A stretch of 64,000 bases of DNA from Nymphaea colorata (taxonomy: Eukaryota > Streptophyta > Magnoliopsida > Nymphaeales > Nymphaeaceae), in assembly GCF_008831285.2 (NCBI RefSeq), contig NC_045143.1, forward strand, positions 2,303,503-2,367,502, read 5' to 3'. A model generated the notes under the pieces. The model had not been told where the DNA came from. It did not search any database and worked only from the letters and a program-made list of their open reading frames with translations. This document shows positions 54,878 to 64,000 of this stretch, one piece after another. A program made the position numbers and the translations under genes. How positions within the stretch are numbered: position 1 is the stretch's first letter; every line of letters begins with the position of its first letter.

Positions 54878-55282
54878 TCACCATGGAGGGTAAGTGATAC
54901 GTGGGACCGCCGGAGAGACGAGTTTGCCGGCCGAGTCATACATGATGACACCAGAGAACTCAGGTGGCTGACACTTTTCACCCATAAGTATGTTCTTCTT
55001 CCACAGACACAGCTCTTGGCTTACGAAAGATTCATCGATGCCATCTTCTCCCGGACGCGTGCACCGAATGGCCTTTGTGGTTAAGGGCTGCGGCTCGGCG
55101 TTCATGGGAGCGGTTGGGTTGGATATGAACATGTGGGAAATCAGGTGTCGTCTTCTCCGGCGCTTCAGGCGGAAAGCACACATTGTCAGCACAAAGGTGC
55201 TGAGAATGAGACCAGCTAAGCCCATGGCGCCGGCTTGAGCAGAACCGAGTCCATGCTCAGCTTTGAGTGACCACCGCGCCAT
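54878..55282 (-). CDS. Uncharacterised 134-aa single-pass membrane protein
   Basis: Single exon, ATG to TGA. One transmembrane segment is visible (about residues 17-37, GAMGLAGLILSTFVLTMCAF), followed at once by a strongly basic stretch RLKRRRRRH (38-46). That suggests a cytosolic C-terminal part by the positive-inside rule. The C-terminal third has ILMGEKCQPPEFSGVIMYD (98-116), a block I recognise loosely from uncharacterised plant membrane proteins, which supports a real gene. A TATA box lies 45 nt upstream. Function is unknown; the compact, intronless layout and distinct composition argue against a chance frame. Confidence 0.8.
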   Translation of the reverse strand: MARWSLKAEHGLGSAQAGAMGLAGLILSTFVLTMCAFRLKRRRRRHLISHMFISNPTAPMNAEPQPLTTKAIRCTRPGEDGIDESFVSQELCLWKKNILMGEKCQPPEFSGVIMYDSAGKLVSPAVPRITYPPW

Positions 55283-55326
55283 TTTTTCCGGTAAGTTGGT
55301 TACATCGCAGCGCCAACGGAGGAGGT

Positions 55327-55335
55327 CTATTTATA
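55327..55335 (-). promoter_or_regulatory. TATA box of the 134-aa membrane protein gene
   Basis: TATAAATAG on the minus strand lies about 45 nt upstream of the start codon, an ordinary plant core-promoter sequence. The spacing implies a short 5' UTR. Confidence 0.6.
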
Positions 55336-55806
55336 GCTTTCCACAACCCATCTGCTTCACTTTTCTCGTTTTTCTTCTCTCGATGACCTTAGGCATGTGG
55401 TGCTAGTAAAATGTTGTTTGATCAGAGGCACAGATCTGTTACTGTGATTTTCCCAACAAAGTGAAATTGCCCAACAAGCGAGAAACCTTTTTCGTTGAAA
55501 AAATGTGAGAAAATTATTTTTAGTTTTAAAGTTTAAGGATCTAAAATTTGAGGGAAAAAGTTTTCAGTAAAAACATCAAGCTTTTAAAACAAGTGTTTTT
55601 GTTGTCATCTCTGTGCCATAGAGCAAGTAGGATTGTTTGATCACCAGCTCCACTTTCAAGGTGTAGGGGTTCTGGTCGTCCCAACCCAATCCATTAGTTG
55701 ATAGCTCCACCATGGAGCAACGCCTTTTTGGTCTGGTTGGCTATAGACCCACTATTATCTGGAGGTTATGTGCAAAAACCTGAAAATAGAAGACTTGACC
55801 AGACCA

Positions 55807-55808
<2 letters not shown>

Positions 55809-55879
<71 letters not shown>
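55809..55879. repeat. Compound (TA)n(GA)n microsatellite
   Basis: TA repeats run into GA repeats, the reverse complement of the CT-then-TA loci elsewhere in the window. Confidence 0.97.
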
Positions 55880-55883
<4 letters not shown>

Positions 55884-56273
55884 GTTGGTAAAAACTAAAC
55901 CACTTGATAGTAACAAAAACAAGACCCATTAAAATTAATTATTAAATTATTTTTACTGCAATCTAACCTTGTACGTATAATCTTAAGAGTGTTTTGGTGA
56001 GAGACATATATTGAGTTAGTCATTTTTCTTACTTAAATAATGCTTTTTAAATAATAAAAAATGAACGGTGCTTATAATATCAAAACCTTGATGGTAGAAA
56101 GATTTTTTTTTGACAAAAATGACTTAAACTAAAACATAACTTACATTAAATTAGTGTTTATAAACACATTAGAAGGTTCATATTTAGTTTAAAACATATT
56201 TTAACAGAGATTTAAGAGGTTTGGTTTTATCCCTTACCCAAGTGGTCTGGTATCTATCAATCACTCATGTGTG

Positions 56274-56275
<2 letters not shown>

Positions 56276-56356
<81 letters not shown>
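56276..56356. repeat. Compound (CT)n(TA)n microsatellite
   Basis: CT repeats (to 56312) run into TA repeats. The locus lies about 400 bp from the oppositely oriented one at 55809-55879. Confidence 0.97.
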
Positions 56357-56358
<2 letters not shown>

Positions 56359-57661
56359 TTTTGACAATGTTGTCAATCTATAACAAGCACTTCAAGAAAG
56401 CAAAATTGTATCTGAAAATTAATATTCTTCTATTATTTGGCTAATATGGGTTTTCTATGATTGGTTGGACATTGTTCATTCACCGCTAGAGATGGCTTAG
56501 AACTAGTACTAATGGTTCGCTATCCAATGGATCTTTTTGTTGCAAGACTCTGTTCGAGAGTTATGATCATTTACCAAATCTGTTCCCATCTGATAAAGAA
56601 ATGATATTAAATGAAATGAGAAAGAGTTTGGCGCAGCTGGCCCATTCATCATATCTTGTCAACACGTTTTCATGAAAGTAGATTCAACAGAGTCAGCTTG
56701 AATTGTTTTCTATCGTTTGCCACCATGCTATTACAATCTCATATTCTACTTTTTCTTGTTTATGAGATGAAGGGAGAACAATGTCAAAATCGAGAACTGA
56801 ATTGAATTTGAACTGATGATGTATGAGCAAAAATGTTATTGCTTAAAACAAATTAAAAAATTAATATAAAAATAAAAATAAGAAACCTGTAAGCAGATTT
56901 AATTCGATTGAGATCGGTTGATTCAAACATATCTTTTCAACATTGTCATACGAAGCCTGTTCTAAGCAGACGTGCAGTCATGCCATGCACAATATTAGAC
57001 GTCACATGCATCTTCTTCTACCGCTGAGTTAGGTTGTCAAAGGGTTGAGTTTCAGTTGGAAAGGTGGCCCTGCCTGCGACCACTCACGTATAAATATAGA
57101 AAATTTCACCCAAAACCCTTTTCGGGTCCATCTGAATTCAACCTGTGATTTCAGATTTTTAGCGTAAATTTCTCTCGAAGTTATTATTATGAGTTTTTTA
57201 ATATGGTGTTAGGCAAATCTCTCTATCAGTTGATGCATAGAGATGCCCTAGGTATTGAACTAGAAACTTCTTCAATTTGAAAGTCTTAACCAAAATCCAA
57301 ATTGCATGAAAACCAGCTGGTTTTTTTTACTGAACTGAGAACCTCTTCGTCCTCAATTTTAAAAATATGTTCTCAAATCACCCACTCAAGTTATACTTAG
57401 AATGGTGATGGATGTAATGATGGATCTGCTAGATATAAAAAATTTAAATATTTGTTTCTAGGGAATTGGCGATATTGTGAAAGAAGATCGTCATGGACAA
57501 AGCGCATTTTATTTTCTTTGTTGAATTGACCAAAACCATATATTCCTTGGCCCGTCTGTGGTAGATCTGTGTTGGCATGAACATGCCCACTTGTCAGCCT
57601 TCTCATATCAATCAACGATGGGTGGAAGAATGTGAGAAGATCAGAGAAGCCCTTCTTCACC

Positions 57662-60577
57662 ATGATCACTAACGAGCAGTTTGAAGGGTTCCTGGAGGCC
57701 CTCCTCATGGCTAAGTGGGAGCTATTCAACTGGCTATTGGCGGCCTTCTTTCTGTTTTTCATGATCAGTTGGGAACAATTCAAAGGGCTTCTACTCTGCT
57801 TCTTTTTCATGCTAAACTGGGAGAAGATGAAGGGTTTCATGGAGGCTTCTGTCAGGTGGCATGGCCTTGTCGTACTCCATTTCTATTATCTCAAAGAGCA
57901 CAAGAAGATCTATGGAGCTCTCGTGGAGGAAATGAAGAGATTGAAGAACAACCAACACATCATTCACAGGCATGCAGATGATAGAAGCAGGGGAGAAGAG
58001 AAATGCCACATACAGGACTGGCTAGACAAGGCAGAGGGCATTGAGAGAGATATCGTTTCTATTAAGAAGGAAATTGAACAAAGGAAGATGAACATGAATC
58101 CGTGGCTTGCTAAGCACTACCTGAGCTACAAGCTTGGGAAGATGGCCCAAGATAAGCTCAATGAGATGATTGAGCACAATGCTAAAATCCCACTTGACCA
58201 AGAAGAGTTAAGCTCCTCTTGTAATGGCAATTTATTAATGGAGTTTCCTATCACAGCCTCGGAGAATGAAGTGTGTTCCCATGAGAGAATGCAAACAATT
58301 CTCAATTATGTAGAAGATGATCAGAATCCAAAAATTGGCATCTATGGTATGGGAGGAATCGGGAAGACGACGCTTGTGCGTCATGTTCACGAAAGAGTCC
58401 AGGGATTTGATCCCATCATCTTTGCTACGGTCTCCAAAGAACCCAATCTCCAAGTTCTCCAAAGGAACATTGCAACAGCGCTGGATATATCACTGCCTGC
58501 AGAATCAACATCTGAAGATATTGCACTGAGAATTTACATTCAGCTTAAGCACAGAAAGTACTTGCTGATCTTAGATGATGTGTGGGGAGAATTGGACCTT
58601 ACACAACTGGGAATTCCTGATCCAACGAACGGTAATGGCTGCAAGATCATCTTGACAACCCGATCTTTGCATGTCTGCAACTCGATGCAGACAGGTGTGC
58701 AGATCAAAATAGAGCCGATGACCAAATCTGAGGCATGGGATCTACTCCGGAAAAAGGCGGGAGATGTCATACTTAAGGACAGCATACAACCAATTGCTGA
58801 AGAAACCATGGAAGAGTGTGGTGGACTGCCTCTTGCCATCGTCACCCTTGGTGGAGCACTGAGAAACAAGAGCACTACAGGCCCTTGGAATGAAGCCTTA
58901 AGGGAGCTGAGACTGTCATCAGGAGAGACTGTAGGTATGGAGCTTGCTGTCTTTCAAAGTTTAAAATTTAGTTACGATTACTTGAAAGGCGTTGATCTGA
59001 AAAAGCTCTTCTTGTACTGTTGTTTGTTCCCCGAGGACTGCGACATAGATATAAGATCTCTTAAGGACATCTGCTACTTCGATAGAGTCCTCAATTATGT
59101 AAGCAGCCATTTCCAATCACACTCAAGGATCGATAAAATCATTGAGAAACTCAAAGAGTTAAGTTTGTTAGAGAGTGGATTTGTAGATAACTACTATGTT
59201 AAAATGCACGATTTGGTGCGCGACATGGCCTTATGGATCACATCTGAAGGAGAAGGGCCCAGGTTTTATGTGAAAGCAGGTGTTGGACTAACAGAGGTTC
59301 CAGAGGACGAAGTGGATTGGGAGGAAGTTGAGATCATATCACTGATGATGAATGATTTACAAACACTTCCAGACGAGCCAAAAGGCACAAAGGTTAGAAT
59401 GCTGTTGCTTGGCCAAAACAGTGGTTTAAGAAGCATCCCATTCAGCTTCTTTGTTCACATGGATGGAATGCAGGTCCTTGATCTTAGTGACACAGCAATT
59501 TCATCACTTCCTCCATCAATTTCCTTGCTGAAGAAACTGAAAGTCCTTCTGTTAACAAATTGTGAACATTTGGAGGATGTGCAACCCTTGGCAGCCCTCA
59601 CACAGCTTTTACATCTAAAGCTTGATGGAACAGCAATAAAGGAGTTACCAGCAGCAATGAAGGGGATGAGAAGCTTGAGGCTTCTGTCGCTGCATGGTAC
59701 ACGCCATCTTAGTAAAATTGCACATAATTTGTTGAGTGGAATGAACAATCTGCAGAAACTCGACATGGGGATGAGCTACAGGAGATGGGTAGCAGTAGGA
59801 AGATATGCAGTTAGTTCAGGCGTTCATTTGAGTGAGTTGCTATGCATGAAACATTTGAGATATCTGGAGATCACAATAGAAAGCAACATTGAGACTCTGG
59901 AATGGATGCTGAGAAGCAGATTAACAAGAGTATTAAAAGGACTGCACATCATCAGCTGTGAAGGCTTAGTTGAAATACAGTCATGCCACTTGAGCAGTTT
60001 GGCTTCCTTGAGCATTCTTGGCATTTCTTGTTGCTCCGATTTGGAAAGGATTGGAACAATAGGTGACAATGAGGAGCTACCATTCACCGATTTGGTGCAC
60101 TTGGGATTGATTGAACTGCCAAAGTTGGAAAGCATATGGGAAGGTTTAGAGTCACCCAGGAGCTTCCAAAACTTAGAGGTTGTTGTAATCGATCGCTGTC
60201 ATTCATTGAAGAGCTTCATTTCACTTAACAGCGTGCTGCAACTAAAAAAACTCTGCTTTCTTACAATCTCAAATTGCACAGAGATGGAGGAGATAATTGA
60301 TGCGGAAGTTGGTGAAGAGAACCCATTGCCGAACCTGAATGCATTGCGGATTCTGAAGCTTCCAAAGCTTACAAGAATTTGCACAGCTTTTCTGACATGG
60401 ACTTCATTGAAGCATGTAGACGTGGAAGAGTGCCCACAGTTGAAGGCAGTTCCATTTAACTCCCACAATGCAAGGAGTCTGAAGATTGCAGGAGAAAGAG
60501 GGTGGTGGGAAACGTTGCAATGGGAAGATGAGGAGACCAAGACCTCTGTGCAGAAGAATTTCATCCCCTCCGATTGA
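57662..60577 (+). CDS. CC-NBS-LRR immune receptor (CNL)
   Basis: Single exon, 971 aa, from the first in-frame ATG after an upstream stop at 57578. The frame between them has no ATG. An N-terminal hydrophobic region (1 to about 70) holds three related units (EQFEGFLEALL, WEQFKGLLLC, WEKMKGFMEA). A coiled-coil-like stretch follows to about 190. The NB-ARC domain has P-loop GMGGIGKTT (229-237), kinase 2 LLILDDVW (about 301-308), RNBS-B ILTTRS, CGGLPLA (about 388), LFLYCCLFPED and MHDLVRDMALW (515-525). LRRs run from about 545 to the end, finishing with the WWETLQWEDEETK tail typical of RPS5-like CNLs. Such receptors sense pathogen effectors and trigger cell death, often at membranes. The P-loop, kinase 2 and MHD residues are intact, so ATP binding and switching look possible. 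The winged-helix segment after LFPED lacks the usual YWIAEGF-like block. There is no frameshift. Confidence 0.95.
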   Translation: MITNEQFEGFLEALLMAKWELFNWLLAAFFLFFMISWEQFKGLLLCFFFMLNWEKMKGFMEASVRWHGLVVLHFYYLKEHKKIYGALVEEMKRLKNNQHIIHRHADDRSRGEEKCHIQDWLDKAEGIERDIVSIKKEIEQRKMNMNPWLAKHYLSYKLGKMAQDKLNEMIEHNAKIPLDQEELSSSCNGNLLMEFPITASENEVCSHERMQTILNYVEDDQNPKIGIYGMGGIGKTTLVRHVHERVQGFDPIIFATVSKEPNLQVLQRNIATALDISLPAESTSEDIALRIYIQLKHRKYLLILDDVWGELDLTQLGIPDPTNGNGCKIILTTRSLHVCNSMQTGVQIKIEPMTKSEAWDLLRKKAGDVILKDSIQPIAEETMEECGGLPLAIVTLGGALRNKSTTGPWNEALRELRLSSGETVGMELAVFQSLKFSYDYLKGVDLKKLFLYCCLFPEDCDIDIRSLKDICYFDRVLNYVSSHFQSHSRIDKIIEKLKELSLLESGFVDNYYVKMHDLVRDMALWITSEGEGPRFYVKAGVGLTEVPEDEVDWEEVEIISLMMNDLQTLPDEPKGTKVRMLLLGQNSGLRSIPFSFFVHMDGMQVLDLSDTAISSLPPSISLLKKLKVLLLTNCEHLEDVQPLAALTQLLHLKLDGTAIKELPAAMKGMRSLRLLSLHGTRHLSKIAHNLLSGMNNLQKLDMGMSYRRWVAVGRYAVSSGVHLSELLCMKHLRYLEITIESNIETLEWMLRSRLTRVLKGLHIISCEGLVEIQSCHLSSLASLSILGISCCSDLERIGTIGDNEELPFTDLVHLGLIELPKLESIWEGLESPRSFQNLEVVVIDRCHSLKSFISLNSVLQLKKLCFLTISNCTEMEEIIDAEVGEENPLPNLNALRILKLPKLTRICTAFLTWTSLKHVDVEECPQLKAVPFNSHNARSLKIAGERGWWETLQWEDEETKTSVQKNFIPSD

Positions 60578-61986
60578 TCAAATGCTAAAACAAATACGCA
60601 AAGTTAAACTGCAGTTCACATCAATGCAGAGTCGCAGACCTTTTTTCTTCTGTTTTCCTTTTTCTTGCAATGAGTTTCTTGATTTGCCATGCCTGGTTGA
60701 GGATGAATATCTTCTTCTCGTGTCCGTGTTATGCATTGTCTGTGTTTTTCCATTTAATGTTTCTTGTATATTTGGGCTTGATCTTGCTCACGGTGGACAC
60801 TTTGACACATTTTCTTTGTTGGGATTTTGTCTGTTGATCAATGAAGTTTCTCTTTTCAAGAAACTGTGAAGGTAATAAGTGGAAGGTTATTTTTTAATGA
60901 CAATGAAAAGCACAGGTGTTGCATGTTAACATTATCAAAGGTTGAGTATGCCTTTTTGTTCATCACCAAATGTTCACGTATGTTTCCTAAAAGTTTCAGT
61001 TTTTTGCAACTATAGTTTTGCTCATATATTCGTAGATGCAATTAAACTCTCGTAAAGGTAAGCAGAAGTTTAGCTTACGTGAAATTCTTATGATTTTTCT
61101 GGATGGCATGTTTCACATTTGGTTATTGTGATGATTTGGTGTATTTGGCACATCAAGTAACAATGTTCGTTTAATTATGCTTTAGAATGAATTCAAACAT
61201 TCGTAGTTGCCTTTAGCTTTGTTATACCAAATATTTATGTAATTTATTATCATCATTTAGATGCAGTGTTATGTTTCCTTAACATTATACCTTTTTACGC
61301 ATTTGTATAGAACTTAAAAAATTTAAAACTCATGCCGGCTTGTTGCAAGTTAGACATTCCATAAGAAAAAGTACTTATAAGGAGAATAAAGCAAAATGGA
61401 GGAACTAATTAAATGAAAATGTGTTAAACCAAAACTTCTATAAACTTAAAAAAAATCAGCTGCTGAAAAGAGTTCAAAGTGAAGAGCTAGAGAGAGAGAG
61501 CCGATAAAATGAGAATTCATTACAAAATTTGGAGACAAGAAGTCCCCTAACTACAATAACAAACCGCAAAAATAGAAATAAAAGAAGAGATATATAAGAC
61601 AACTGCACAATAAAACAAAATAAGAGAGGTGCGAAGAGAAAGGGAGGTGCTTGAATTCCTCTCGAGGTAGAAAGAGGGGCATACATGGTCTACCATAAAA
61701 TCTAATAATAGTAATATTTCTAATAATTCATATGCCTTCCTCACATATTGGGCCTTGTTGTGTCAAGCCAATTGGTTCAAAGAAACAGTATTAAAAATTC
61801 GTACTCCAAGAAAAAATCATTGATCTAATTCCTTTAGATGCTTAATGCAGTTCTTGGAACATGCTTTGAGATTAACCCAAAAGCTTATAATTGCACTTTT
61901 CGAATCTATTTGGCTTCACATGTAGAATAAAAAAATAAACCAATTCTTTTGACACATTTTTTTATTTTTTCAACTATGTTAGCACT

Positions 61987-62342
61987 AGGGATGCTAATAT
62001 ATTCCATTTATATCGGATGCTGAACCATTTAAAAAAAAATCTGATTAGAAACTAATCTAATATCTGATTAAGAAATTGGATCGAATTAAGATTTAAGGAA
62101 TAGCATCGGATCAGATTCAGATTAGAATATACATAAATATCCTATCAGATTTAGATTTGGATTCAAATTGGTTTTAGTTTTAAATAAATATCATACATCC
62201 TTAGATTCGGTTCAAAATTTGGATTCATATTTAGATATGAATTTAAAAATCAGATTTCGGTTTTGAGTGTGACTTTTCTTTGTTTGTATTTGAATCTAAA
62301 TTTGAATCCGAATAAGGTAGATCGGATCTGTTGACATCCTTA
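61987..62342. mobile_element. Degenerate MITE-like remnant
   Basis: The left end TAGGGATGCTAATA and the reverse complement of the right end, TAAGGATGTCAACA, form a weak inverted pair. The interior is made of GGATTAGATTCGG / TTTAGATTTGGATT-type repeats. No target duplication was found. Similar AT-rich phrases occur at about 19560-19860. Confidence 0.3.
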
Positions 62343-62734
62343 ATTAACACTTAGTTTAAATATGTCGACATCCTTGCATGCATTCTCCAAATTTAACGGT
62401 GTAACATTTTGAACATTTTACTCTACGTCCCTTAACTAAGCTTCAACGTGAGGCCAAACGTTTAAACGTACGCCGGAAGCAATGGGAACAAGGAAGAAGT
62501 AGTAGAAGAAGAAGCTCAGCAATAACAGCACATGGAGGAGGTTGTTTGGGTGTGAAGCAAAGCTTTTGAGCATTATTCCTGATCATGTGCACCAAAACGC
62601 ACGTTCGACAGGAAAATTTTGGAATCTAGACGTAGTTTGTGGCGCTGTCTCCATCTCTCGCGGCCATTGATTAGATGTTGGTGCTTGAGAATGGCGGTGC
62701 TTTATGGTGGGAAGAAGAAAGAAAAGCAAGAAAC

Positions 62735-62790
62735 AAGCAAGATTTAACGTGGTTTGGTCTGCTCAGACCTACATCCACGACAAAGGCTCC
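62735..62790. repeat. Second copy of the ACGTGGTT dispersed-repeat core
   Basis: AGATTTAACGTGGTTTGG followed by CCTACATCCACGA parallels the motif pair at about 9379-9416. The surrounding sequence has diverged, so boundaries cannot be set. Confidence 0.5.
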
Positions 62791-64000
62791 ATACCTCGCT
62801 TTGTATTTTTCATTGTTTTTTAGGCCAAAGGCAATACACGTGATATATGAGAGCTTCCACCAAAATGCCGAAGGAATGTGGAAGGCTCTATCACAAGACA
62901 ATACAATAAAAGAAATTATGATAGTTTCTAAAACATGCACAAGAAGAGAACGGCTATATGCCCAACAGGTAGGAACAAGAAAGGAAACTTGATTCTTCAA
63001 CAACAGATAGAGAAGAAATTGCTAAAAATAACTGAAGGACAAACACTTGGGCATCTTTTGTTATGAATTATGGAGACCATGCATGAAGCAGCTTGGTCAA
63101 AGCAAAATTGTTTGCTTCCTTCCTAGCCCTGTATGCATGTGCAGAGTTGGAGTAAAAGGTGAACAAAGCATGGCCTTCTTCCACCTTTGTTCTTCTGTCT
63201 CCTTGTGTCCTTTCTTTTTTAAACTTATACCTCTCTCTCTCTCTCATCTTTACTTCGTTTCTTTAGATCTCTCTCTCCCTTATTTTGCTTCTCTAGGTCT
63301 CACGCAAGATTTTTAGATAGTCGACGATTTTGAGCATATACAACTCGTCTGAACGGTTCTTCGTCGACTGCACAATAAATTACGTTCCATGTCATACTGG
63401 GCAACAGAACCCAATAAGCTCTCTATGTGAACTAATTAATGAACCTCAAGAACCTCGAGGGGCTTGGTGCATTGCGTGGATTACAAAACTCATAGTTACT
63501 GTCACGATCCAATGTGCTACTTTTCTAGACCATAAAATGCATGCGCTGGGCACAAGAAGGGGCTACAGCCTGTATTCTGAGCTGTTGCAGAAAAGAAAAT
63601 GAAAGTAACTGTTTAGTGAGGTTGAAAATATGTCTTAAATTGATGTTTAAATTCACAAAAATAAAAAACACGCTGATATGGGCCAACACATGAAACCGAC
63701 GCGCTGCTGATTCCGGTCAGTTACGTTACAGCAATGAATCATATTGCAAGCTGATTTCTTCTTATGACATTCTAGCTGATGGAAATTTATGAAGTAAACA
63801 TGGTATCAGCGGTTTAACCAAATCTTTGTTCACCTTCTTTAGTATGTGATCCATCACTAAGAAAAACATTGGATCTCCAACTTTGGACAAAGACGACGCA
63901 AAGACGACGGTTCTTGAGTTTTCCATTTAGAATTTGTCTTAACTTTGAAGCATACAAAAACTTGCATACAGGTTTGAAGAGATGCGATCAAAGAGCTATT

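Larger units (their letters stand above)
55340..57661. other. Spacer upstream of the NLR gene
   Basis: The stretch is AT-rich with two compound microsatellites. A TATAAATA at 57089-57096 is a possible NLR promoter element, but it lies 566 nt before the start codon and would imply a long or intron-containing leader. No other gene is seen. Confidence 0.4.
60578..64000. other. Spacer downstream of the NLR gene
   Basis: The NLR 3' UTR must occupy the start. Later there are AT-rich transposon-like remnants (see 61987-62342 and 62735-62790) and no recognisable gene. Open frames at 62675-63003 and 63330-63602 show no known domain. Confidence 0.5.

Noticed and set aside
57397-57840. 147-codon minus-strand open frame with internal repeats
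   Set aside because: It mirrors the repeated N-terminus of the NLR on the opposite strand; the plus frame continues into intact NB-ARC.
60486-60869. 127-codon plus-strand frame overlapping the NLR 3' end
   Set aside because: It starts in another frame inside the NLR and runs into the 3' UTR without any known domain.
63801-63813. TGGTATCAGCGGT, resembling a Copia tRNA-iMet primer binding site
   Set aside because: Only about ten bases match and no LTR end, polyprotein or polypurine tract is visible within the window.

Overview
The window is nuclear DNA from a flowering plant. Genes are split by GT-AG introns, intergenic DNA is AT-rich and full of microsatellites and small transposon remnants, and the protein families are plant-specific (WRKY factor, bifunctional TH1, chloroplast TPR protein, CC-NBS-LRR receptor). 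The species cannot be fixed from sequence alone. There are no operons, CRISPR arrays or prokaryotic systems.

Layout. Minus strand 2810-6715: a three-exon WRKY50/51-type group IIc transcription factor with the variant heptapeptide WRKYGKK. It is flanked by, and in intron 1 contains, diverged copies of a local repeat family. 7000-14800: gene-poor DNA with long TA and CT/TA microsatellites, a U2 snRNA 5' remnant, a 402-bp hAT-type MITE with an 8-bp target duplication, and a second MITE-like block. Minus strand 14801-18800: a seven-exon Rab7 GTPase of the RABG2 type. Its second intron carries U12-type (minor spliceosome) signals and, to stay in frame, must end in AT. 18801-24300: repeat-rich spacer including a GAGCTCGAG-type degenerate satellite. 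Plus strand 24404-28968: TH1, the two-domain HMP-P kinase / thiamin-phosphate synthase. Plus strand 31886-48305: the COPII coat gene SEC31, with 22 coding exons that join in frame to 1138 aa. Plus strand 50630-53828: a SLOW GREEN 1-like chloroplast TPR protein. Minus strand 54878-55282: a single-exon 134-aa membrane protein of unknown function. Plus strand 57662-60577: a single-exon CC-NBS-LRR immune receptor of 971 aa with an unusual hydrophobic, internally repeated N-terminus. 60578-64000: spacer with transposon-like remnants.

The genes are functionally unrelated neighbours: vesicle traffic (Rab7, SEC31), plastid metabolism and development (TH1, SG1), and defence (WRKY, NLR). All exon models were built by hand from splice signals, reading-frame continuity and remembered family sequences. 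Phase consistency across every join is the main internal check. The features most worth following up are the GT-AT U12-type intron, the NLR N-terminus, the extra residue in the WRKY zinc finger, and the intact-looking MITE.
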